NCBI GenBank assembly: GCA_015663855.1 | Contig: DQRJ01000055.1 | Location: 1-19,840 of the forward strand | Length of the DNA: 19,840 bases | Direction: 5' to 3' | DNA from: Flavobacteriales bacterium | GTDB lineage: Bacteria; Bacteroidota; Bacteroidia; Flavobacteriales_D; Sanyastnellaceae | Shown: positions 5,864-13,500 of the stretch, in pieces | Numbering within the stretch: position 1 is the first letter of the stretch | Layout: every line of letters begins with the position of its first letter | Notes under the pieces: generated by a model | What the model was told of the DNA's origin: nothing | The model's input: the letters and a program-made list of their open reading frames with translations, nothing else | The model's database searches: none | Position numbers and translations under genes: made by a program

Positions 5864-7183
5864 ATGCAGGACTCAACAACTTTAAAGGAGAAGTTAGAAA
5901 AGGCAAAGAGGGCGCAAAAGGTTTGGTCTAAAGAGGATTTGAAGACCCGCATAAACTGGATCCCCGTTTACAAAAAGTTGTTGCTAGATAACGTGGATGA
6001 ATTAGCTGGGATACTTTCTGCAGAGATGGGCAAGCCAGTGAGCCAAGCGGTGGGAGAGATCAAAGGCGCAACGGGACGCCTGGACTTCTTCTATGAAAAC
6101 TCAGAGAAGTATTTAGAAGAGGAAATTATTATGGAAAGCGACTCTCATATAGAGAAAATCGTTAGAGATCCACTCGGAGTAGTTGTGAATATTTCTGCCT
6201 GGAACTTTCCGTACAACATCGGGTTCAATGTTTTCGTGCCGGCTGTCGTGGCGGGTAATGCGGTGCTATACAAACCATCCGAAATCACGCCTTTAACGGG
6301 CGAGAAAATGATTGCGCTTATGCACGAAGCTGGCGTGCCGGAGGATCTGGTAATAACCGTCCAAGGCGCAGGAGATGTCGGCTCGAAGCTACTCGACTTA
6401 GATATCGATGGTCTGTTTTTTACGGGGTCGTATGGGACAGGTAAAGCGATTCATAAACAACTTTCGGGAAGGATGATTCCGTGTCAATTAGAGCTCGGTG
6501 GAAAAGACCCCGTATATGTAAGTGCCGACAACTCTGATTTGGATTCCGTGGCGGAAGATTTAGTGGAGGGGAAGTTTTGGAATAACGGCCAGTCGTGTTG
6601 TGCTGTCGAGCGCATTTACGTGCACCATTCTCATTACGAGGAACTTGTTAAGTTGTTTACGGAAAAAACTAAGTCACTTATTATAGGCGACCCCAAGGAC
6701 GATTCTACTTTCTTAGGACCTCTCGCACGCCCTGAAGCAGTCAATCTTCTACAAGCCCAAACCCAAGACGCCCTATCCAAAGGTGCAACTCTCGAATGTG
6801 GAGGAAGCTCACCATCTCAATTTAAGGGCGCCTATTTCAAGCCAACAGTTCTCTCGAACGTAAACCACTCTATGTCTGTAATGATGGACGAATCATTCGG
6901 ACCGATAATCGGCATCCAAAGCGTCTCTTCTGACGAGGAGGCTGTTAAATTAATGTTAGACACTGAATTCGGGTTATCCTCAGCTGTGTTTTCAGACTCT
7001 TACGAAAGCGCCGAGTCTATCCTAGAAGAAATGAATTCAGGTACAGTTTATTGGAACTGCTGCGATAGAGTATCGCCTAACACCCCATGGTCAGGAAGGA
7101 ATCATTCAGGAATCGGGTCTACTCTCAGCTATATGGGGATTCGCGCATTCACTCAGCCTAAATCTTATCAAATAAAGTTGTAG
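5864..7183 (+). CDS. NAD(P)-dependent aldehyde dehydrogenase (PuuC / succinate-semialdehyde-type)
   Basis: A 439-residue aldehyde dehydrogenase, shorter than the usual 455-490 because the N-terminus is trimmed. Catalytic residues are all present: N114 in SAWNFPYN, K137 in YKPSE, the glycine motif FTGSYGTGKA at 186-195, E210 in LELGGKDP and nucleophile C245 in NNGQSCC, followed by a second cysteine. MDESFGPI and WSGRNHSGIG are further family signatures. It should oxidise the gamma-glutamyl aldehyde to the acid as the third step of the pathway. The start is separated from the hydrolase stop by a single base, which indicates translational coupling. It is the last gene of the operon; an inverted repeat follows the stop. 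Confidence 0.9.
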   Translation: MQDSTTLKEKLEKAKRAQKVWSKEDLKTRINWIPVYKKLLLDNVDELAGILSAEMGKPVSQAVGEIKGATGRLDFFYENSEKYLEEEIIMESDSHIEKIVRDPLGVVVNISAWNFPYNIGFNVFVPAVVAGNAVLYKPSEITPLTGEKMIALMHEAGVPEDLVITVQGAGDVGSKLLDLDIDGLFFTGSYGTGKAIHKQLSGRMIPCQLELGGKDPVYVSADNSDLDSVAEDLVEGKFWNNGQSCCAVERIYVHHSHYEELVKLFTEKTKSLIIGDPKDDSTFLGPLARPEAVNLLQAQTQDALSKGATLECGGSSPSQFKGAYFKPTVLSNVNHSMSVMMDESFGPIIGIQSVSSDEEAVKLMLDTEFGLSSAVFSDSYESAESILEEMNSGTVYWNCCDRVSPNTPWSGRNHSGIGSTLSYMGIRAFTQPKSYQIKL

Positions 7184-7209
7184 CTACATCCGGGTATTCC
7201 ATGATGTAG
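7184..7209 (+). terminator. Possible terminator hairpin after the glutamylation operon
   Basis: A 7-bp inverted repeat, CTACATC (7184-7190) with GATGTAG (7203-7209) and a 12-nt loop, begins right after the aldehyde dehydrogenase stop. It has no strong T-run afterwards and only three G-C pairs, so termination is plausible rather than clear. Confidence 0.35.
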
Positions 7210-7217
7210 TACATTTG
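7210..7217 (+). promoter_or_regulatory. -7 promoter element before the SPFH gene
   Basis: TACATTTG matches TAnnTTTG and lies 23 nt before the ATG at 7241. No TTG sits at the expected -33 distance. The position between a hairpin and the next gene supports a separate transcript. Confidence 0.4.
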
Positions 7218-7240
7218 GTTAAACCTTAAAATTATTTATT

Positions 7241-8167
7241 ATGGAAGAGAGTATCGAGCTTATATTTTATGTTGTGTTGGGATTGCTGTTTCTGAAAGGA
7301 GCTTTATATATGGTGAAGCAGAAACACGCTGTAGTAATTGAGCGATTAGGAAAGTTTAATAAAGTGTCAAAAGCGGGTTTACACTTTAAGATTCCTGTAA
7401 TTGACAAAATTTCAGGGTCCGTTAATCTGAGAGTTAGAGAACTTCCTGTTGAAGTGGAAACAAAGACAAAGGATGATGTATTTGTGAAAATTGTAGTTTC
7501 AGTTCAATTTTTTGTTATTGATAATAGTGAAGGGATTAAACATTCATTTTACGAATTAAACAACCCAGAACAACAGATTCAATCTTACGTTTTCGATTCT
7601 ATTCGATCTGAGGTTCCTCTTATGGAACTCGATGATGTTTTCGCTCAGAAAGAAAAAATCGCTCAAGCTATTAAAAGCGAGCTTTCTGAAACTATGCGTC
7701 AATTCGGGTTTGACTTTATCAAAGCCCTAGTAACGGATATCGATCCTGATGCAAAAGTTAAGCACTCTATGAATGAGATTAATGCTGCAAAACGTATGAA
7801 GGAGGCGGCCAAGGAAGAAGCGGCTGCAGCGAAGATTAGAGTCGTAGCGGCTGCCGAAGCGGATGCAGAAAGTAAGAGGTTAGCAGGAGAGGGCATTGCA
7901 CAACAAAGAATCGCGATCGCTAATGGTTTAAAAGAATCTGTTGAGGAGGTTAAGTTAGCGATGGAAGAACACGTGACTAGCCAAGATATTATGAATATGC
8001 TTTTTATGACGCAGCATTACGAAACTATTTCGAAACTGTCGGAGAATAACACAAGCACTATTTTCATGCCTTACTCTCCCGATAACGTTGGAGATCTGCA
8101 GATGCAAATTCAAAGTAGTTTGATTGCTGTAAATTCAATGAAAAATAAAAAGGAATCTAAGAAGTAA
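7241..8167 (+). CDS. SPFH/band-7 membrane scaffold protein, HIR-like
   Basis: A 308-residue SPFH-family protein. One N-terminal membrane segment (about 4-24) is followed by the band-7 domain (about 25-180), an Ala/Glu-rich helical stretch (about 180-225) and a C-terminal oligomerisation region. The match is closest to the plant hypersensitive-induced-reaction (HIR) branch: LRVRELPVEVETKTKDDVFV, FYELNNPEQQIQSYVFD, IRSEVPLMELDDVF, MNEINAAKRM and, near the end, MTQHYETI and STIFMPYSPD, each of which has an HIR equivalent as I recall those sequences. Plant HIR proteins are anchored by acylation; here a membrane helix would do that job. SPFH proteins form cage-like oligomers that organise membrane microdomains and often bind membrane proteases. 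No NfeD or FtsH partner gene is adjacent, so the client is unknown. Confidence 0.88.
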   Translation: MEESIELIFYVVLGLLFLKGALYMVKQKHAVVIERLGKFNKVSKAGLHFKIPVIDKISGSVNLRVRELPVEVETKTKDDVFVKIVVSVQFFVIDNSEGIKHSFYELNNPEQQIQSYVFDSIRSEVPLMELDDVFAQKEKIAQAIKSELSETMRQFGFDFIKALVTDIDPDAKVKHSMNEINAAKRMKEAAKEEAAAAKIRVVAAAEADAESKRLAGEGIAQQRIAIANGLKESVEEVKLAMEEHVTSQDIMNMLFMTQHYETISKLSENNTSTIFMPYSPDNVGDLQMQIQSSLIAVNSMKNKKESKK

Positions 8168-8223
8168 CTAACTGCTTTAGAAGTCTAGTGTCTTTTTCAA
8201 ATTTCGTTGAGTAATTTCGTTAC

Positions 8224-8958
8224 ATGAATAAACTAGATCTTTCGATTTATTTTTTAATCCTCGGATTAATTTCATCCGCTTCTCTTTCAGCCCAAACCCA
8301 AAACCCTGCCATCAAAGCCGGTAATGTCCTTGTTATGGGTGCTATGCGCAATGTTATGTGGAAAGGGGAGTTGTTTGGAAAGATGAACCTCGATACGATT
8401 TCTAATCGTGAAGGTTTATACGGAGTAGGGCCTTTAGAGTATCTACGTGGAGAAATTCTAATTGTGGACGGTGTAAACTATATCTCTACTGTTGACGAAA
8501 AAGGCGATGTTTCTGTAGTTGTAAACTCCGATGTGAAAGTTCCCTTTTTCGTGTACGCAAACGCTATAGAGAGCGACTTCGTCGAGCTAGAACTTCCCTC
8601 TAAAATTCGCTCCATTTCCGATATCGAAGCCTTTATCGACGACGCTACCACCGATAGAGTTCGACCTTTCGTTTTCAAACTCCACGGTACTGTTTCGAAA
8701 GCAAACTATCACATCCAGAACCTACCTCTCGGCACCTCCGTTTCTAACCCGGACGAAGCTCATAGCGGCCAAGTAAAGTTCGAACTCCACGACGAAGAAG
8801 TCGACATAATCGGTTTTTTCTCGACCGAACACCAGGCCGTTTTCACCCATCACGACACGTTCCTACATATGCACATCATAACTGAGGACCGCACGAAAAT
8901 GGGTCACCTTGATGCTGTGAAGCTCGAAAACATGACGATTTCGCTTCCAAAAAACTGA
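8224..8958 (+). CDS. Secreted acetolactate-decarboxylase-fold protein (divergent)
   Basis: A 244-residue protein with a signal peptide (about 1-23, LSA before QTQ) and the alpha-acetolactate decarboxylase fold. The zinc histidines are kept with the canonical spacing: H215-x-H217 in FLHMHIITEDR and H228 in KMGHLD. E77 in RGEILIVDG matches the conserved glutamate of that strand. Differences from the classical enzyme are visible. The segment that usually holds the active-site arginine reads FKLHGTV, with lysine; GVGPLEYL replaces the usual GTF motif; and the chain ends soon after the last strand, so the C-terminal part that carries a conserved glutamate in Brevibacillus ALDC is absent. Canonical ALDC makes acetoin from acetolactate. 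No acetolactate synthase gene is nearby. The fold assignment is solid; the reaction is uncertain. Confidence 0.82.
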   Translation: MNKLDLSIYFLILGLISSASLSAQTQNPAIKAGNVLVMGAMRNVMWKGELFGKMNLDTISNREGLYGVGPLEYLRGEILIVDGVNYISTVDEKGDVSVVVNSDVKVPFFVYANAIESDFVELELPSKIRSISDIEAFIDDATTDRVRPFVFKLHGTVSKANYHIQNLPLGTSVSNPDEAHSGQVKFELHDEEVDIIGFFSTEHQAVFTHHDTFLHMHIITEDRTKMGHLDAVKLENMTISLPKN

Positions 8959-8993
8959 TTATCAAGATCATCTTAGTAAAGAGATAAATTCAC

Positions 8994-9001
8994 TACTTTT
9001 G
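8994..9001 (+). promoter_or_regulatory. -7 promoter element before the J-domain gene
   Basis: TACTTTTG followed by C matches the TAnnTTTGC form common in Flavobacteriales. It lies 22 nt before the ATG at 9024, in a 65-nt gap. No clear -33 TTG is seen. Confidence 0.5.
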
Positions 9002-9023
9002 CACCCGCTAAAAGGCTATTCAG

Positions 9024-9473
9024 ATGAAAAGAATTAACGAGTACAAAAGATTATTTGAGGTTGAAGGAGTAATTGAGCTTGCTCCTTTGAAGAAGAAATA
9101 TCGTTCTTTAGTTAAGGAATGGCATCCTGATAAATTTCCTGATGGAGGAGACAAAGCAGTCGAGGCAGAAGATATGAGCCGTAGAGTAATCGATGGATAT
9201 CACTTTTTAGTTAGTATTTCACCTGCTACTAAGGAGGCAAACCTTCCTGAGTTCACTACCACTACTACGACTGCGATGATAGATGATTTGCAGCACAAGG
9301 GGATGCGTCTTGAGATTACTTTCACTGACGGAAACACTTATGAGTTCTTCGGAGTAAACAAGCAGCTCTTTACAAAGCTCATCAACTCAGACAAGCAGTT
9401 GAGGTTTGCAAAAAGAAAGATCTTCGGTACATGTGTATATCGCAAAGCAAAGAGCGGGACAAAGGAGGAATAA
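9024..9473 (+). CDS. Small J-domain protein with C-terminal KTSC-like domain
   Basis: A 149-residue soluble protein. Residues 1-65 resemble a J-domain: helix II KKKYRSLVKEWHPDKFPDGG carries the invariant HPD at 34-36, and a later helix has the MSRRVIDGYHFL pattern. A Thr-rich linker (about 78-84) follows. Residues about 90-140 look like a KTSC domain: a strand LEITFTDGNTYEFFGV, then a short helix with QLFTKLINSDKQ and a final strand ending CVYRK. A J-domain would stimulate the ATPase of an Hsp70 (DnaK) partner. KTSC domains are small beta-rich modules of unknown function, sometimes reported in nucleic-acid contexts. The Gly/Phe and zinc-finger regions of true DnaJ are absent. The gene has its own promoter-like element and no obvious functional link to its neighbours. 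Confidence 0.8.
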   Translation: MKRINEYKRLFEVEGVIELAPLKKKYRSLVKEWHPDKFPDGGDKAVEAEDMSRRVIDGYHFLVSISPATKEANLPEFTTTTTTAMIDDLQHKGMRLEITFTDGNTYEFFGVNKQLFTKLINSDKQLRFAKRKIFGTCVYRKAKSGTKEE

Positions 9474-9520
9474 ACTCTTCTAATTTTATTCATTTTGAAT
9501 ATCTTCTTTTTAGCCGTATC

Positions 9521-9547
9521 TTAATCCTTCTATTTTTATAGGATTAA
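9521..9547. promoter_or_regulatory. Inverted repeat immediately upstream of the ATP-grasp gene
   Basis: TTAATCCT (9521-9528) and AGGATTAA (9540-9547) form a perfect 8-bp inverted repeat with an 11-nt AT-rich loop, ending 6 nt before the ATG at 9554. It could be an operator or an mRNA hairpin covering the initiation region. A terminator for the preceding J-domain gene is less likely without a T-run. Confidence 0.35.
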
Positions 9548-9553
9548 ACAGAT

Positions 9554-10495
9554 ATGAGTAAGAAAATTTACATTATTCACGAGAATGATGAGTGGATTAT
9601 ACAGCTAAAGCAAGAACTGGAGATTCTAAATCAGCCATATGAAACGTGGTTTATTGATGAGTTAGAGCTGGATTTGGACTCTACGCCTCCAGAAGGTGTA
9701 TTCTACAACAGAATGAGTGCTTCCTCGCATACGAGAGGGCATAGGTACGCACCCGAGATGACTGGCGCATTACTTTCTTGGTTGAAAAGCCACGGACGAA
9801 CCGTGATTAATGATAGAGACGCATTGCGTCTAGAATTGAGCAAAGTAGAGCAATACACAGCCCTAAAGTCTGCTGGAATAACGACTCCTGAGACCATCGC
9901 TGTGAATTCCATCGATTTGCTGTTTGACGCGACTGTGAAATTGAATAAAACGCCGTTCATAGTCAAGCCGAACCGCGGTGGTAAAGGGACTGGCGTTCAG
10001 CTATTCTACACCCTTGAGGGGTTGAAGTCATCGATAGAGAATGATGCGTTAGGAGAGAGTTTGGACGGTATGTGGTTAGTCCAAAGCTATATTAAGCCTT
10101 CCGACGGCTGCATTACTAGAGTCGAATTCATAGGGGGAGAGATGATTTATGCCGTTCGTGTTGACGCTTCAGGCGGTTTCGAGCTTTGTCCAGCAGATTC
10201 TTGTCACGTAAATGATGATTTCTGTCCTACAGACAGTGTAGGCTCGAAGTTTTCGATACATCAAAATTATGAAAATGATGAGATCCACAAATACAAAAGC
10301 TTCCTGTCTTCTAACGGAATCGGCATCGGAGCCATAGAGTACGCTCGTGATTCTACAGGTAAAAGATATGTCTACGATGTAAACACGAACACGAATTATA
10401 ATAATAAAGCCGAGCTCAACGACGGAGGCGAGATCCAAGGCATGAGAGAAATAGCGAAGTTCCTGACTTATAAACTCAATAATAAGCGTTTATAA
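9554..10495 (+). CDS. RimK-like ATP-grasp ligase of unknown substrate
   Basis: A 313-residue cytosolic protein of the ATP-grasp superfamily, whose members couple ATP hydrolysis to carboxylate-amine ligation through an acylphosphate. The N-terminal part (1-90) is a pre-ATP-grasp domain containing YNRMSASSHTRGHRYAP. The ATP-binding core begins with LSKVEQYTALKSAGI and the loop FIVKPNRGGKGTGV (K138, K144). An IKPSDGCITRVEFIGG segment follows, and the metal-binding end is YVYDVNTNTNYN (D275, N277). The resemblance is to RimK-type glutamate ligases and related families, but the substrate cannot be inferred. It lies 73 nt before the RND operon without a clear terminator, so read-through is possible. 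An 8-bp inverted repeat precedes its start. Confidence 0.8.
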   Translation: MSKKIYIIHENDEWIIQLKQELEILNQPYETWFIDELELDLDSTPPEGVFYNRMSASSHTRGHRYAPEMTGALLSWLKSHGRTVINDRDALRLELSKVEQYTALKSAGITTPETIAVNSIDLLFDATVKLNKTPFIVKPNRGGKGTGVQLFYTLEGLKSSIENDALGESLDGMWLVQSYIKPSDGCITRVEFIGGEMIYAVRVDASGGFELCPADSCHVNDDFCPTDSVGSKFSIHQNYENDEIHKYKSFLSSNGIGIGAIEYARDSTGKRYVYDVNTNTNYNNKAELNDGGEIQGMREIAKFLTYKLNNKRL

Positions 10496-10568
10496 CCTGA
10501 GTCAGATTGTGGATTGTCTGTGAGTAAATAGTGGCAAGGTTTTCGTAACCCCGCCCGATATTCACGGA

Positions 10569-13500
10569 ATGATTAAAGGACCGTTTAAGAATCCGTTTTT
10601 TGTTGCAGTTGCACTTATTGCAGTGATAGCAATAGGGTTAGTTGTAGTGCCTAAGATGCAGGTTGATATTCTTCCTGCATTCCGTAAGTCGGCAATGCAA
10701 ATTTTGACCTTATACCCCGGAATGCCTACTGAGGTTGTGGAGAAGGATATAACTAGTAGGATGGAGCGTTGGACTGGTCAGTCGAACGGGATTTTAAAGC
10801 AAGAGTCGAAGAGTTTAATGGGGGTGAGCATTGTGACGAACCACTATCGCTCGGATATTGATCCCGCTGAGGCGATGGCGAATACTTCCGCTTATGCGAT
10901 GAGCGACATGTATTATCAGCCACCGGGAACCTTACCTCCCATGGTTCAGCCCTTCGATCCGACGGCTTCCACGCCTTTAATGCTGCTCACAGCTTCGAGC
11001 GATGTTAAGTCAGGTAAAGAGTTATATGATGTAGCGTATTACGCTTTGCGTCAGATGCTTAGCGGAGTGAAAGGAATCATTGCACCTGCCGCGTATGGAG
11101 GATCGAAACGCCGTATTCACATCTATGTAGATCCAGTGATGTTGGAGGCGTATAATTTATCCCAAACCCAGGTTAACGACGCCATTAAGCGCAATACCAC
11201 GATGATTCCTTCCGGAATCGCTGAGATAGGAAATATCAATTACAGTATCGACGCTCAGGGGATGATTAAGGATGTGGAGGACTTTAACGATATCGTTGTG
11301 GCGATGGTTAATGGTCGTGCGATACAGGTCAAGGATATCGGATTCGCGGCTGATGCGGCGGCGATTCAAACTAACATAGTTCGTGTGGACGGGAAGAATC
11401 AGGTTTACCTCCCGATTTTTAAACGTACAGGGAGTAATACGATCGAAGCGGTTGAGGCAGTGAGGGCGGCTCTTCCGAAATTGAAGGAGAGACTTCCTGA
11501 TGACGTACAGTTGAACGTGATTTTCGACCAAAGCTCGTATGTTCGTCGTTCTATTAGCGGACTGATGTTCGCAGGTTTAGGCGGGCTCGTTTTAGTGGCG
11601 CTCATTCTTTTACTCTTCCTAGGAAATGTGCGATTCGCTTCGATTGCGGTATTCGCGATTCCTCTTAGTGTATTAGCGGCTTTAGTGGCATTGCATGGAC
11701 TAGGTCAAGGTCTTAATTCCATTACTCTCGGAGGGATAGCGCTAGCTCTGGGTCTTCTAGTAGATAACGCCATCGTAATGCTCGAGGATATAGATAGGCG
11801 AATGAAGCTAGGTATGGACTCTATGTCGGCGGCGAAAGAATCGGCCGTTTCTATGGCGGGTCCAGTACTTGCATCGACCCTCGCGATAGTAGCGGTGTTC
11901 GTTCCGATTTTGTTTTTCGAGGGTATCGCTCGGGATTTGTTCGGTCCGCTCGCAATGACTGTGACAGCTTGTATGTTCGCCTCGTACTTGTTTTCTATAG
12001 CAGTAGTTCCGCTCGCCGCGGGATTGTTCCTTCGTAATAAGGCGGTATCGCCAAATGAAGTGAAACGTACGGGGTTCGATAGAGCCCTCAACTCATTAGA
12101 ATCACGTTATGAGAACTCTCTAAAGAAAATGGTGACCCGACCTATGTTTTTGGGAGCTATTATGGTGGCATTGACCGCTATGGCAGGGTTTGGCGTGACA
12201 CAAACCGGCTATGAATTGTTTCCTAAAGAGGATGTAGGTCAGCTGGAAATTCAGGTGAGAATGCCGTCTGGAACTACGTTGAGTTCTTCGGAGAATACCA
12301 TTGCTCAGATGGAGGAGGTGGTAAGGAATGAGCTGGGTACAGACTTGAATTTGGTGATTTCAAACATTGGAGTTTTCTATGATTTGCCTGCGGCTTACAC
12401 CCCTAACTCAGGTACTCAGGATGCTTTTATTGGAGTCCAAATCATAGACGATGCCTCAACTTCTACTTCGGAATATGCGACTAGATTAAGGAATCGGTTT
12501 ATAGATCAATTCCCTGGAGTAGAGTTGAGTTTTTATACTGGAGGCTTGATGACAGCAGCTTTGAATGAAGGAAAGCCCGCGCCGATTGACGTTAGGATTA
12601 AAGGAAATAAACTCGAAGTTTTAAGAGAGATAGCGGAGCAGGTGAGGGATCGTATTCGCGGGATTGATGGTGTGATGGACGCTAGGGTTCTCCAACGTTT
12701 AGACCAACCAACGAAGGAGGTCGATATAGACAGAGAGAGAGCAGCAAGGATGGGGGTAGACCCGGTCGATGCGATTAAAAACATGGTAGCGGCGTTTAGT
12801 TCTACAGCTACTTTTGATAAGTCGTTCTGGATTGATGAAGGCAACGGGAATCACTACTATGTAGGGGTGACGTACCCGGAGTATGCTATTGACGATAACG
12901 ACGTGTTGGGCTCGGTGTTAGTTACAAGTTCACTCGGAGATAAGCCCGTTCCATTTAGGAATTTCTCAGTGGTAAGAGATAGGAATACAGCTGTTGAGAT
13001 AAACCATCACAATCTATCGAGAGTTTTCAATGTGTACGCGAATATCGAAGGGCGAGATGTGGGAAGAGCATCTCAGGAAATTGAAAACAGTATAAAGTCT
13101 ATTCGAGATAATTTACCTCGTGGGTATTCTTTAGATCTAGATGGGGAGGTGAGTGTGATGAGGAGTTCATTTGCGAACTTAGGTTTGGGATTAGGGTTAG
13201 CGCTTTTGTTCGCTTACTTGATTGTAGTACCCCTTTTTAGATCGTTTAAACAACCAATAGGGATGCTTCTGGCTTTTCCTCCAGCACTTGCAGGTGTGGT
13301 AGGTCTGCTTTGGGCTACAGGGACACCATTGAGCATACAGGCCTTGATGGGAGCAATTATGGTGGTGGGAATCACTGTCTCATACGGGAACTTGCTCGTG
13401 GACAGGATTAACAAATTGAGGGCCGAAGGCATGCCTTTGGAAGAAGCCTTGACTCAAGGTTCTCGCCAGAGATTGCGCCCGATTATTATGACTGCTTTAA

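Noticed and set aside
2565..7183. Complete Puu putrescine pathway
   Set aside because: No PuuB-type flavin oxidase, transaminase, PuuP permease or PuuR regulator is present in the window, so a strict Puu annotation is not supported.
8212..8219. TAATTTCG before the acetolactate-decarboxylase-like gene as a -7 promoter
   Set aside because: One mismatch to TAnnTTTG and only 4 nt before the ATG; not convincing.
11157..11605. Long antisense open frames opposite the RND pump gene, and similar ones opposite other genes
   Set aside because: No recognisable domains, and they lie fully inside well-supported genes; they are shadows of coding-strand codon use.
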